The notes beneath the pieces are model-generated. The model saw only the letters and a program-made list of their open reading frames with translations. It ran no database searches and was not told where the DNA came from. DNA of 64,000 nt from Gracilimonas sp034520725 (GTDB lineage: Bacteria; Bacteroidota; Rhodothermia; Balneolales; Balneolaceae): the NCBI GenBank assembly GCA_034520725.1, contig JAXHNH010000008.1, positions 5,673 through 69,672 on the forward strand. Reading direction: 5' to 3'. Position 1 is the first letter of the stretch. Every line of letters begins with the position of its first letter. A program made the position numbers and the translations under genes. Shown piece by piece: positions 41,442 through 51,949 of the stretch.

Positions 41442-44051
41442 ATGCAAAAGGGCAAAAAAGACTTTAGGGATCTGTTGATCGTGATCATCGGCATAGCCGG
41501 AATGATCTGCTTTTTCTATACCATGTCTGGAGTTCATCCTCTCAGAGTAACTGAAATGGATATACCCAAAGAAGAGATACTAACCAAAGCTGATTCTGTT
41601 TTACAGAGCTGGCAGTATCAAACCCAGTCATTTTATCCTATCGCCAACTTTCAATCAGAAACCGGTTTTCTGGATACCCTTCAGAAAAAAATCGGAAAAA
41701 AGAAACTTGATGAATTCTTACAGGAATCTGACGTGATTCAGGATCTGCCGCTTTTCACCTGGCGAATAAATGAAGTTTACAGTGAGGAAGTTGAGGATGA
41801 GCTTACGCTTGACTTAAGGCTGGATGCCAAAGGTAATGTGGCTGCTTTCTCAACCAACAAATCCCTGATCCTTGAACAGCGGCCATTTAACAGAGAGGCT
41901 ATTCAGTATCTGTATCAGACTGAGATCGAAAATTATTCACGATTATTGGAAGATTCACTCATCACAGGATTACTCGGCGTTCAACATTTGAACGGGTCGG
42001 CTCAAAATGGATCTCGCAGAAGTGTATTACTGGATCAGCTGAGGATTTTCAGTGACTCTCCTGAAGCTGAGCTTTATACTGAACAACTGGTCTGGAAACA
42101 TGTAGATTTTTATTTAGAACGGTCGGTGTGGAATAACTTTGAACTTTCACGTGACTCCGTTCAATATGTTGATGAAACAAACATAAGGTACGCCAAAGCT
42201 TTTTTGAGTTTGTCTGATTCTCAATCAGAAACTTCAGCTTCACTGATTTTGGAGCTTCTACCGGCGGGATCATTAATGAGTTTAAGCTATACTCTGACAC
42301 CACAGTTAGAATCAGCTGAAGAGCGATTATCAGAAATCGCAGAATCAGTGGCTATGTTTGTGATCCTGGTCTTTGTGATCTGGCTGTTTTTTATATTCTA
42401 CATGCGCATAAAGGCACGAGCCATCGATACCCGACCTGCCATGATAGTAGCCGTTCTGGCAGGTTTTGCAGTTCCCGGATTTTGGATACTTCAGTTTTTG
42501 AATTCCTTCGATTTCCTTTTGCAAGTCATAGATGTAAGTCAGGTTATGAATGGTATGCTGTTTATCGGGGTAATGGGTGCCATTAGCGCTGTGGGTTTCT
42601 TTGTATTAACAGCGGTGAGTGATTCCATCACAAGACAATATTGGCCAGAGAAATTAAAAAGCTGGGACCTAATAAGAAGCGGTCTCTTTATAAACAAACC
42701 GGTTGGCTGGGCCATTGTGAATGCGATCGGTATTGGTGGGTTACTTGCCGGTGTTACCGGGTTATTCCTCAATGTAATTCCATCCGCATATATCTCGGCC
42801 GGTACAGGATTGCTTTCTGATCAATTTTTACTCCCTTCTATTGCTAACATGCTGGTTACGGTAATGACAGTGCTGTTAGTGATCGTTTCGATCTATTTGA
42901 TCATAGGAAATCAGATCAAGGGGCTGATCAATAAAGACTTTATCATTCTTTTGCTCAGTGCCCTATTGTTTGGGTTGATGAATGTTCTGCCATTCAGTAT
43001 CGAACCGGATATCCTGAACCGTTTAATGAGAAGTGCAGTAGGTTTACTACTGGGTTATTTTTATCTGCGGTACGATTTTTTAACAGTGGTTATGGGATTC
43101 TTTGTGTACCTGAATTTCCTGACAACATCCAAAGGGTGGGTCATGAGCGGATCACCAGATGCCAATACTTTCTATCTGTTCCTGCTTGTTCTTGGATTTG
43201 TTGCAATGCTGGGAATCTATTTCGTTGCAAAAGGAAGTGAGCGCAAAGAATTGCCGGAATATGTGCCTACTTATATTGAAGATCAGGCCAAGGAGCAAAG
43301 GATAAAGCAGGAGCTTTCAATCGCCCGTGTGGTTCAGCATACATTTCTACCCTCTAAAATTCAGAGCCTGCCCGGTATTGATATGGCAGGAATATGTATT
43401 CCGGCGCAGGAAACCGGAGGGGATTATTACGACATGATATCGTTGGGAGAACAACGGGTTGCCATTGCCATCGGAGATGTAAGCGGAAAGGGAATTCGGG
43501 CTGCATTCTATATGACTTTCACCAAAGGCGTGCTACACAGTTTAAGTGCCCTGATCCTTTCTCCGGTTGAACTACTGAATCAACTGAACAGATTATTCAA
43601 TGAAAATGCCACTCGTGGAACCTTTATTTCCATGATCTATGGAATATTCGAGGCGAAAAAGCGAACATTTACTTTTGCGCGTGCAGGTCACAATCCAATG
43701 CTGTGGGTCAAAAATGACGGCTCATCAGAATGGATCAAACCCAAGGGGTTGGGTATTGGCATAGCCAAAGGTGATAACTTCATAGAATGCATAGAGGAAG
43801 CAGAACTCAAACTCAAAGAGGGGGATGTGCTGATACTTTATACAGATGGCATCACCGAGATGCTGGATGCCGGAGGTCGATTTTATGGTGAGGAACGCCT
43901 TCAGGAACTGGTTAAGAATATTCGAAAAGGCTCGTCAGAAGAGATCATGAAAAGTATAGTCAACGATGTGAATGAATTCAAAGGCTTGGCGAAACAACAC
44001 GATGATATGACCCTTGTTATCATAAAAGCTGACGTATCCGCTAATCAGTAA
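41442..44051 (+). CDS. Membrane-anchored SpoIIE/RsbU-type protein phosphatase
   Basis: 869 residues. One helix at residues 10-30, then a roughly 290-residue extracytoplasmic domain without known motif, then about eight membrane helices (residues 315-600), a short linker (EQRIKQELSIARVVQHTFLPSK) and a PP2C-like domain to the end. Metal-binding Asp residues are visible in QETGGDYYDM, IAIGDVSGKGIRAAF, LYTDGITEM and KQHDDMTLV. Such proteins dephosphorylate anti-sigma-factor antagonists in partner-switching systems. No kinase or antagonist gene lies next to it. Divergent from the NRDE gene with an 84-base gap. Confidence 0.9.
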   Translation: MQKGKKDFRDLLIVIIGIAGMICFFYTMSGVHPLRVTEMDIPKEEILTKADSVLQSWQYQTQSFYPIANFQSETGFLDTLQKKIGKKKLDEFLQESDVIQDLPLFTWRINEVYSEEVEDELTLDLRLDAKGNVAAFSTNKSLILEQRPFNREAIQYLYQTEIENYSRLLEDSLITGLLGVQHLNGSAQNGSRRSVLLDQLRIFSDSPEAELYTEQLVWKHVDFYLERSVWNNFELSRDSVQYVDETNIRYAKAFLSLSDSQSETSASLILELLPAGSLMSLSYTLTPQLESAEERLSEIAESVAMFVILVFVIWLFFIFYMRIKARAIDTRPAMIVAVLAGFAVPGFWILQFLNSFDFLLQVIDVSQVMNGMLFIGVMGAISAVGFFVLTAVSDSITRQYWPEKLKSWDLIRSGLFINKPVGWAIVNAIGIGGLLAGVTGLFLNVIPSAYISAGTGLLSDQFLLPSIANMLVTVMTVLLVIVSIYLIIGNQIKGLINKDFIILLLSALLFGLMNVLPFSIEPDILNRLMRSAVGLLLGYFYLRYDFLTVVMGFFVYLNFLTTSKGWVMSGSPDANTFYLFLLVLGFVAMLGIYFVAKGSERKELPEYVPTYIEDQAKEQRIKQELSIARVVQHTFLPSKIQSLPGIDMAGICIPAQETGGDYYDMISLGEQRVAIAIGDVSGKGIRAAFYMTFTKGVLHSLSALILSPVELLNQLNRLFNENATRGTFISMIYGIFEAKKRTFTFARAGHNPMLWVKNDGSSEWIKPKGLGIGIAKGDNFIECIEEAELKLKEGDVLILYTDGITEMLDAGGRFYGEERLQELVKNIRKGSSEEIMKSIVNDVNEFKGLAKQHDDMTLVIIKADVSANQ

Positions 44052-44116
44052 TTGATTTTTCCGTATTATTGGAGACTCAAAAACCTCAGACCTAAATTCA
44101 TCAATTATCCAAACCT

Positions 44117-44779
44117 ATGGGACTTAGTCAGTCTGTAGAGGATTACCTCAAAGCAGTTTACATTTTACAGACAGAAGGAAAGACGGCAACCACCACTAAT
44201 ATTGCCAATGCTCTGGATGTGTCTTCTGCGTCAGTCACCAATATGCTGAAGAAGCTGGCTAAGATGAATCTGCTGAAATATCAGTCTTATAAGGGAGCTA
44301 CGCTAACCAATTCCGGCAAAAAGATTGCACTGGAAGTTGTGAGGCATCACCGGCTTTTAGAATTGTATTTAAGGGATGTGATGGGATATTCATGGGATGA
44401 GGTTCATGATGAAGCTGAAAATCTTGAACACCACATCTCAGAACAGTTTGAAGACCGTATTGCAGAACTTTTGAATCATCCTACGCACGATCCTCATGGC
44501 GATCCCATTCCAACAAAGGATGGTGTGGTACCTGAAATGGCCAAACTATCGATCACAAAAGCGGAAGAGAACGTCAGCTATGTGGTGGGAAGAGTAAAGG
44601 ATCAGGATCCTGAAAAACTAAGATATCTGGAGCAGATCGGAATCATACCCGGGGTAAGAGTAGAGGTTCTGGAAAAGGCACCATTCAATGGGCCGGTAAA
44701 GATCAGGCTTGAAGGTGAAAATGAACAGGTGGTTGGGCACTCAGTGGCCAGCGATGTGTACCTGCTGGATGTTAGCTAA
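44117..44779 (+). CDS. DtxR/MntR-family metal-dependent repressor
   Basis: 220 residues. Winged helix at residues 1-65 (SVEDYLKAVYILQTEGKTATTTNIANALDVSSASVTNMLKKLAKMNLL), dimerisation domain at 70-145 with metal-ligand candidates VVRHHRLLELYL, EAENLEHHIS and HDPHGDPIP, and a C-terminal FeoA/SH3-like domain (IGIIPGVRVEVLEKAPFNGPV). It senses Mn2+ or Fe2+ and represses uptake genes. No metal transporter is beside it, so its targets are elsewhere. Confidence 0.92.
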   Translation: MGLSQSVEDYLKAVYILQTEGKTATTTNIANALDVSSASVTNMLKKLAKMNLLKYQSYKGATLTNSGKKIALEVVRHHRLLELYLRDVMGYSWDEVHDEAENLEHHISEQFEDRIAELLNHPTHDPHGDPIPTKDGVVPEMAKLSITKAEENVSYVVGRVKDQDPEKLRYLEQIGIIPGVRVEVLEKAPFNGPVKIRLEGENEQVVGHSVASDVYLLDVS

Positions 44780-44787
44780 TCTGTTCA

Positions 44788-45552
44788 TCAGTCAGTAAAA
44801 GGTCTGACATCAATGCCATTTTTAAGCATTTCATTTTTGAGGTCTTTGATCTCCACTTCTTTGAAATGAAAAATACTTGCAGCTAAAACGGCATCAACAT
44901 TTGCCTGCAAAACGGCGTCAACACAATGCTGAATATTACCGGCGCCTCCGCTTGCAATAACAGGAATACGAACAAGCTTATTTACTTTCTTCAAAAGTTC
45001 AATATCAAAGCCAGCTTTGGTGCCGTCTCTGTCCATACTGGTGAGAAGGATCTCGCCGGCGCCACGTTGTTCAACTTCTTTCATCCATTCTACGGCATCG
45101 AGGCCGGTATCTTCGGTTCCGCCTTTGATGAATACATTCCAGCTGTCGCCGGTCTTTTTGGCATCAACTGCAGCTACAATGGCCTGAGCGCCAAAATTCT
45201 TTGATGCTTCGTTGATCAGGTCAGGATTTTTGACGATGCTGCTGTTTAAAGATACTTTATCGGCGCCTGATTTGAGCAGCTCTTCGATCTCATCGATCGT
45301 TTTTATACCGCCGCCAACCGTGAATGGAATATTGATCTCTGCGGCAATTTTCTGAACAAGTTTTTTAAGGGTTTTACGCTTTTCAAGTGTGGCCGTGATA
45401 TCAAGAAATACCAATTCATCCGCGCCTTCCTCACTGTAACGTTTGGCAAGCTCAACTGGGTCGCCGGCATCGCGGAGGCCTTCAAAATTCACACCTTTTA
45501 CTGTTCGCCCATTTTTTATATCCAGGCAAGGGATAATTCTTCTTGTAAGCAT
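44788..45552 (-). CDS. hisF: Imidazole glycerol phosphate synthase, cyclase subunit
   Basis: 254 residues, a (beta-alpha)8 barrel that with HisH turns PRFAR and ammonia into imidazole glycerol phosphate and AICAR. Catalytic Asp11 is in RIIPCLDIKNGRTVKG and Asp130 in IVAAVDAKKTG. FTVGGGIKTIDE and VIASGGAGNIQH bind the phosphates. Length and frame are normal. It shares a 171-base divergent region with the AMP-binding gene, which separates it from hisA. Confidence 0.96.
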   Translation of the reverse strand: MLTRRIIPCLDIKNGRTVKGVNFEGLRDAGDPVELAKRYSEEGADELVFLDITATLEKRKTLKKLVQKIAAEINIPFTVGGGIKTIDEIEELLKSGADKVSLNSSIVKNPDLINEASKNFGAQAIVAAVDAKKTGDSWNVFIKGGTEDTGLDAVEWMKEVEQRGAGEILLTSMDRDGTKAGFDIELLKKVNKLVRIPVIASGGAGNIQHCVDAVLQANVDAVLAASIFHFKEVEIKDLKNEMLKNGIDVRPFTD

Positions 45553-45723
45553 AGGCTTCTTGATATTCTAAATAACCACATATTTTAAAATAATCATGTA
45601 GGATATTTACGAGCCTTAATATAGAAAATTATCCCCTGCACTATTTATCGAAACATGTAATTAAATTTATAAATAATTGAACGTACTCTCGGGGGTTCGT
45701 GGTTTGTAAAATAAAAAGCACAT

Positions 45724-46551
45724 ATGACATACAGTGAACTTAAAATTCCGGGTGAACCGAAACTACTCGTAAAGAAAGTTATGGAGTCGAATGATTCTTG
45801 TTTGATCGTTCCGTCTTATTACAGGGATAAAAATCCAGAGATCTCTGATATTGGAATGGATAGAAAATTCGTGGGTTTATTCTCGAGCGGTACCACGGGG
45901 AAACCAAAATGCATATGGAATTCCTACAAAAATTTACTTGATAATGCCTTCTACACATCATCGGCATTTGAGATCGGACCTGATGACAAATTATTGATGC
46001 TGGTGTCACCATGGCATGTTGCCGGACTCAGTTGGGCCTTAATGGCCGAACAGTTTGGCAATGAGTATAAATTTATTGCAACTAAAAAGGGGGATAAAGA
46101 GCACTGGCAGGAAGCTATTCAACAATTTAAGCCTGATGTGTTATTAACCGTACCCGCTGTTCTTCGAAGCCTGATGGAGTTTGAATGGAAAGTGCCAAAG
46201 ATCATTTATGGTGGAACTCCTGTAGAACCACAGGAGCTGAAGCTAATTTCAAATAGGAGTGAAGAACTCTTTCAGGGATATGGGCAGACGGAAGCGGGTG
46301 GACTGATATCTTCTCATAAATTCAACAGTCTCCCTGATGTGATATCTGATGAACATCGCTGCTGCGGTCAACCGATCAAGGGGGTTGAAATTCTTTGTGA
46401 AGGAACAAAAGATAAACCTGTACCCATTTTAGTGAGATCAGAAACGGCCTATACTAATGAATATTACAAGACCGGTGACCTGGGGTATCGAGATGATGAA
46501 GGTAATCTGTACATAAACAGTCGGATGAATGAACCGGTCAAAGACAAATGA
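45724..46551 (+). CDS. Short AMP-binding (ANL superfamily) enzyme, MenE-like
   Basis: 275 residues, about half the usual size. The P-loop FSSGTTGKPKCIWNS is at residues 53-68, GYGQTEAGG near 180 and KTGDLGYRDDEGNLYI near 250. Both ends are short: the N-terminal 150 residues typical of acyl-CoA synthetases are reduced to about 50, and the C-terminal lid domain with its catalytic Lys is missing after NSRMNEPVKDK. The frame is clean and the gene abuts hisA. It could be a compact o-succinylbenzoate-CoA-ligase-like enzyme whose lid is supplied elsewhere, or the sequence could be truncated by an indel that also affected the hisA end. MenE identity is a guess. Confidence 0.7.
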   Translation: MTYSELKIPGEPKLLVKKVMESNDSCLIVPSYYRDKNPEISDIGMDRKFVGLFSSGTTGKPKCIWNSYKNLLDNAFYTSSAFEIGPDDKLLMLVSPWHVAGLSWALMAEQFGNEYKFIATKKGDKEHWQEAIQQFKPDVLLTVPAVLRSLMEFEWKVPKIIYGGTPVEPQELKLISNRSEELFQGYGQTEAGGLISSHKFNSLPDVISDEHRCCGQPIKGVEILCEGTKDKPVPILVRSETAYTNEYYKTGDLGYRDDEGNLYINSRMNEPVKDK

Positions 46552-47267
46552 TCACTTGTTGAAAGCAGCCATTTCTTCCAGGGATATTCTGCCTTCGTAA
46601 TATGCTTTTCCAACAACTACAGCCTCAATATTAGCATCGTTGAGTTTATTGAGGTCTTCCAGTGAAGAAACCCCGCCGGATGCGATCAATCTGATATCGG
46701 GAAATTATGGTGCAGATCCTGATAGAGATCAAAATTAGGACCGGAAAGGGTTCCGTCTTTTGAAATGTCGGTACAAAGAACTTCTTGAAGATCGTTATCT
46801 ATCATCCGACTCAAAAAAGATTCCACTGATTCTTCAGCTGTTTCAAGCCAGCCGGAATAGGCGATCTTGCCATCCTTCAGGTCCATTCCCAGGATCATGT
46901 TCCGGGGATACTGATCAAGAGCCTTGAGCCAGTCCTTTTCATTTTTGATAGCCATTGAACTGCATATCACCTTAGTAAGTCCGGCTTCCAATAGCATCTC
47001 CACGTCATCAAAGGTTCGAATGCCACCCCCGGTTTGAACTGAGATCCCGAGCTCTGAAATGATCTCCCTGATATGTGGAAGGTTTATAAACTTGCCTTCT
47101 TTGGCACCGTTCAGGTCAACCACATGAATATGATCAAATCCGGCCTCCTTAAATTTTCGGGCCTGATTTAACGGGGATTTATTGTAGACAGTTACTTCTT
47201 CATAGGATCCTTTATGGAGGCGAACAGCTTGGCCATTTAAAAGGTCGATGGCAGGGATGGTTTGCAT
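46552..47267 (-). CDS. hisA: HisA phosphoribosylformimino-AICAR isomerase, frameshifted
   Basis: About 238 residues, a (beta-alpha)8 barrel isomerising ProFAR to PRFAR before HisF acts. Catalytic Asp8 is in IPAIDLLNGQAVRLHKG and Asp near 130 in LGMDLKDGKIAYSGW; VQTGGGIRTFDD binds phosphate. The main frame stops at 46686 after NFPISD. The true C-terminus continues in another frame as IASGGVSSLEDLNKLNDANIEAVVVGKAYYEGRISLEEM to a stop at 46552, so one indel lies near 46695. Its stop abuts the stop of the convergent AMP-binding gene. Confidence 0.93.
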
Positions 47268-47414
47268 AGTAACGATTTTGCTTCAGCCCTAAAGGTATGG
47301 GTATGTGAACACGTTACATAAGTATTAACATTGTTGGTTTCAATCGTCACATTTGTTCCCGAAATCTGTCGTAATAAATAAACCTAACTCACTAACTAGT
47401 TCAGCATTACACCT

Positions 47415-47490
47415 GGAACAGTGTATGAATGAGCCTCCCTTGCGAAATAACGCCCAGCGAAGCGCTTGCGCTAGTACTTGTATTTAAATT
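47415..47490 (+). repeat. Degenerate direct repeat, left of the RAYT remnant
   Basis: CTGGAACAGTGTATGAA, then GAGCCTCCCTTGCGAA, then GTACTTGTATTTAAATT align in order with the segment at 48357-48442. Between them lies an AGCGAAGCGCTTGCGCT palindrome typical of REP-type hairpins. Confidence 0.55.
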
Positions 47491-47502
47491 TGGGTAGTCT
47501 GT

Positions 47503-48010
47503 TTATTGAAGGAATGAAATATCAATGAGACCTTTACCTCCAACATAATCAATAGCACTACTGTAGGTCCAATTCTGTGGAGTATCAATTAAACCGGCTT
47601 TAACTGGGTTATTCATGACAATCTAGCTTTTGCCAAGTGCCGACTTTACTCATTGAAAGCAGTTCCTGTGGATGCATTTACTCGTCCTGCTGCCAAGATT
47701 GCAATCTTTGTTGTTTTTCTATTGGAGCCTGCATAATCGTATGGTCCTGCATCAACCAGGTGAATTTTCGGCAGGACTTTTAATCTGTGCAAAGTCATGG
47801 GGTTTTGGCTTGGGATCTTAATATGTCTCGCTGTATCACTGCTAAAATCCCTGATGATGTTGTGCAAGAGGTCATCGGTTTTTAGTTCCGAAGTGGTAGA
47901 ATCGACATATGGATTGTGCATGAACACCAAGCGTAAACTGGTGGAAGCCCTGGTCCATTTTATGGCAGTCACTTTTGAGCTGTCTGATTATGCTATTGGC
48001 GCGACGTCTA
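47503..48010 (-). pseudogene. REP-associated tyrosine transposase (RAYT/IS200-like), badly decayed
   Basis: On the minus strand, three frames together give family motifs in the right order. Near 47960-47915: YAW followed by IHM, the worn HxH metal site. Near 47870: DDLLHNIIRDFSSDTARHI. Near 47695-47615: SWQQDE, then MHPQELLSMSKVGTWQKLDCHE. Then IVMNNPVKAGLIDTPQNWTYSSAIDYVGGKGLIDISFLQ before a stop at 47503-47505. RAYTs are HUH-type single-strand nucleases linked to REP hairpins. Several stops and frameshifts and a damaged HxH site mean it is dead or badly miscalled. REP-like direct repeats flank it. Confidence 0.75.
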
Positions 48011-48628
48011 CTTTACACGCTTCCTTACGCAACTTGTAGCTAGGACAGTCCTCCAAATATGGATCAGGTTAACGTTGGAATTAGGCAATTTATTACTCGT
48101 GCTCACAAATTGATTTCTTTCTACGTTAGAGTCCAGTCCAGCACTGGATCACTTGCAGCATCTTTTGTGAAGAATGCTTCATATGTAGTCTGACTTCTCA
48201 AGCAAGAATACGGCGGAATATGTTTAGTTTCGACCTAAAACGTGTTTCGCTCCGATCTAGAAAACTTAATTCGACTGGCCTTAAAGCGTCGCAGTTGTTT
48301 TCCCAGTATCTATTGTAATTAAAAGACTGGACTTAACTGACTACGCCTGACGTCTCGCTTGGACGTGTACGAGGAGCCTCCTTGCGAATGACAGCCCGCA
48401 CTCACTTAGTTCAAGCGTCTCGCTTGGTACGTGCATATGTAAATTCCTTTCTGGACAAGAGCACGCGAGTGGCGACTGGTCGGTATAGTGGGGCGATCGA
48501 TCCTGTTGGTTACCGCTTGATCAAGGTAGACAGTACGTTAGCATTCGTTGCATAGTTCACATTTCGGGAAGGAACAATTCCGGGGAGGCAGGGTGTTGCG
48601 TCTGAGCAATTTATAAGAAAACTTCTGC
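48011..48628. other. Intergenic stretch without recognisable genes
   Basis: About 620 bases rich in short stops in all frames. Its only recognisable content is the right-hand degenerate repeat at 48357-48442; the RAYT N-terminus may lie in 48010-48150 but is not readable. The promoter of the ABC operon must lie near the end of this stretch. Confidence 0.45.
48357..48442 (+). repeat. Degenerate direct repeat, right of the RAYT remnant
   Basis: CTTGGACGTGTACGAG, GAGCCTCCTTGCGAATGAC and GTACGTGCATATGTAAATT follow the same order as the copy at 47415-47490. An AAGCGTCTCGCTT near-palindrome sits inside. Confidence 0.55.
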
Positions 48629-49338
48629 ATGAAAAAAGAATCACATATATCCCTGATCAAAGTTAACAAAAGTTATCAGGAGGGAGATAAAGAACGATCT
48701 GTCCTCGATGATCTGGAATTGACCGTAAATGAAGGAGAGATGATCGTTCTATTGGGAAGATCCGGTTCCGGAAAAAGCACGATGCTTAACTTGATCAGTG
48801 GCATAGATCGGCCGGATTCGGGGCAGATCAACATTGGTGGAACCGATCTGGCTCAGTTAAATGAAAAAGATCGCACCCTCTTCAGCGAACGAATGAATAT
48901 TACCAGGATTCGTTTTTCAGTCATTTAATCTGATCTCGACGCTCACAGCAGAAGAAAACCTGCTTGCTGCCATTAAAGCTAAAGGGCATCGATGATGAAA
49001 ATTTGTTAGATAAAGCCCGAAGTTTTCTGGAGGAAGTCGGCTTGGGAGACCGGGGAGACAGCTACCGGACAGACTCTCTGGCGGTGAACAGCAAAGGGTT
49101 GCTATTGCCAGGGCACTCGCTCACGAGCCGATGCTTATGCCGGCCGATGGACCCCACAGGGAACCTTGATTATGAAACAGGGAAAAAGATCCTCGATATC
49201 CTGAATAGACTCGTCAGAGATAACGGGAGAACGATCATTCTTGCGACCCATGACCGTGATATTTGCTCTATTGCTGATCGCGTGGTGGAGCTGCAGGGTG
49301 GTAAACTTCATGATGTAACTGAATTTGAAGGAGCCTGA
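48629..49338 (+). CDS. ABC transporter ATP-binding protein (LolD/AttE-like), frameshifted
   Basis: About 235 residues. The first 95 residues are clean: LIKVNKSYQEGDKERSVLDDLEL, Walker A LLGRSGSGKSTMLNLISG, and PDSGQINIGGTDL. After breaks near 48905 and 48975 the text continues as LLPLKLKGIDDENLLDKARSFLEEVGLGDR. The ABC signature SGGEQQRVAIARALAHEP lies out of frame at about 49076-49130, and NLDYETGKKILDILNRL with TIILATHDRDI follows. At least three indels. The TGA overlaps the permease ATG (TGATG). Confidence 0.87.
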
Positions 49339-51924
49339 TGAGTTCGAATAACAAAGATCTGCTTTGGCTTTCCAGCTTCCGGTTTTTATTACGACACCCA
49401 TGGCATTTTGGTTTGTCGATTCTAGGGGTAGCCCTGGGAGTGGCTGTGGTGGTATCCATCGACCTTTCCAACACCAGTGCTGAAAAGGCGTTCGAGCTTT
49501 CAACAGAAGCGGTAACCGGAAAAGCCACGCATCAGATAAGAGGAGCTGCCGAGGACCTCGATGAATCGGTTTATCGTTCCGTGAGGATCGATGCAAAGGT
49601 GAGGCAGTCGGCCCCAGTTGTAGAAGGGTATGGAAGAATTGAAGGTTTGAATCGAACCATACAGATTCTTGGGGTAGATCCGATCGCTGAAGCTCCATTC
49701 AGGGATTTTGCCAGTCAGCAAGCCGGTATCGACCTCTACGAGCTTCGTTGGCGGTGAGAATCCAGGTCTGGTATACAGAATCTACGGCTCAGGAACTGGG
49801 TGTTGAAGATCACGGGGATACGCTTCGGGGTGAATGCTTGGAGGGAATGCCCATATCAATATGACAGCTCATTGGATTGATCGAGGTTGAGAACGACCGG
49901 AGCCGGCAGGCTCTGGAAAGCGTGTTGTTCGGTCGGATCTATCAGCACGGCTCAAGAGGTTCTTCGGCATGGAATTGACATCAGCTCTACCCGGATTGAT
50001 CTGATCCTGGATGAAGAAAATGAGGAGAGTTTAAAACAAAGAATTGAAAGGGTGCTGCCGGAAGGGGCTTCGATCGTCAGGTCCGAATCCCGAACCGAAA
50101 CGGTGGCACAGATGACACGGGCCTTTGAATTCAACCTGCAGGCACTCAGTATGCTGGCTCTGCTTGTGCAGGTATGTTTCTGCTACTACAATACGATGAC
50201 CTTTTCTGTGGTCCAGCGGCGACCCCTTATCGGCAGAATGAGGGCCTTGGGTGTTTCAAGGAAGGAAATACTATTCACAATACTTAAAGAAGCTTTACTC
50301 ATTGGTGTCATTGGGTACGGTACTTGGAATTGTAGGCGGTATCTTCTCTGGCTCAGATCCTGGTGCAGCTGAGCACCATCCAATCCATTAACGACCTGTA
50401 TTTTGCTGTTGTCGGTTCAACAACTGTCCATAGATCTGTTCTCCATCCTGAAAGGATCGGGTTATGGGCCTTGGGGCGACGATGATTGCGGCCTACTGGC
50501 CGGCGCGGGAGGCTTCAGAACGCAGAAGTCTCTACGGTCCTGAAACGGTCCTCCAGTGAATCAAAGTAGTCCTGACGGGTGGCTTTTTGCCACTTGCAGG
50601 ATGTCGATTACTGGTCGGCGGATTAGGCGTGTTGATCCTGTTGATACCCAACGGAGGCATCGCGGCCGGTTATTCCTCATTGCTGTTCATGATCGTTGGA
50701 TTTTCACTTATCGTGCCTGCGCTGATAGTTGGAATGGCGAAAATATTCAGGCCTTTCTTTGGAGCTGTAAATGGCATGATCGGTAAAATGGCCGTAAGAG
50801 GAGTGGTTACGGAATTGAGCAGAACTTCTGTGGCAATAGCCGCATTGGTAGTAGCTGTGGCAGCAACGGTAGGTGTTGGAGTGATGGTAGACAGTTTCAG
50901 AACTACGGTCGTTTCGTGGCTGGAATCTCAGCTTCAGGCTGATGTTTACATACAGCCTCCAAGCTCTGTAGCCAGAACAGCAGATTCAGAACTGGCACCG
51001 GATCTAATCGAGGTATTAAAAGCAACTGAGGGAGTTGAACGGGCCGGATCTGTGAGAAGCGTGCAGGTTAGAACCAATTACGGTACAGATAACCTGGTGG
51101 CTATCGATCATGGTGAAGCGGCCCAGGAAGCTTATCAGCTTAAGTCAGGTGATGAGAATTTCTGGCAACGATATGATTCAGAGTCGATAATTATGGTGTC
51201 AGAGGTTTATGCCTATCGTAAGAATGTGGGACTGAATGATACATTGATGATCAACACAGATTCAGGAGACGTCCCATTTGTCATTAAAGCCATCAACTTT
51301 GATTATGCATCTGATATTGGTACGATCACAATGAACCGGAATATTTATGACCGATATTTTAATGATGATGCCATTTCAGGGCTTGCACTGTATGCGCAGG
51401 ATGGAGCAGATCTTGACCAGCTCGTAAACAGACTAAGAGAACGATCAGAAGGGATGCAGGAGGTTTTTATCAGGTCCAACCGCGGACTAAGGGAAGCTTC
51501 AATCGAGATATTTGACCGGACGTTTACCGTCACCATTGTACTGAGATTACTGGCAATAATCGTAGCCTTTATGGGTGTGCTAAGTGCATTAATGGCCCTG
51601 CAGCTTGAGAGGTCAAGAGAGCTTGCCGTACTTCGCGCAAATGGCATGACACCGGGACAGCTTTGGAATTACGTGATCACCCAAACAGGAGTTATGGGCA
51701 TCATGGCCGGTATACTATCAGTGCCACTTGGCCTATTGATGGCCTATATCCTTGTGTACGTGATCAATCTGAGATCTTTTGGATGGACCCTTCAGTTTGA
51801 AATAACCCCGGAAGTACTCCTGCAGGCAGTTGGTCTGGCTTTTGTTGCCGCACTGCTGGCGGGAATTTATCCCTCAAAGAAAATGGCTGAGGCCAATCCT
51901 GCAGACGCGCTCAGAAACGAATAA
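49338..51924 (+). pseudogene. FtsX/MacB-like ABC permease, frameshifted
   Basis: About 860 residues, the two-module permease type with a helix at each module edge. The N-terminus (49338-49757) has LGVALGVAVVVSIDLSNTSAEKAFELSTEAVTGK and a large periplasmic domain. The middle (49887-50372) includes MTRAFEFNLQALSMLALLVQ and MRALGVSRKEILFTILKEALLIGV, the FtsX core. The C-terminal half (50587-51924) is clean, with MAVRGVVTELSRTSVAIAALVVAVAATVGVGVMVDSFR, LRLLAIIVAFMGVLSALMALQLERSRELAVLRANGM and the last helices. Breaks lie near 49755, 49880 and 50340-50580. Confidence 0.88.
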
Positions 51925-51949
51925 GAATGTTTAAATCAATATTGAGAAA

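Noticed and set aside
47646..47972. A 108-codon frame and its opposite 80-codon frame
   Set aside because: Parts of it match RAYT motifs only when other frames are joined; it is a by-product of a decayed transposase rather than a gene.
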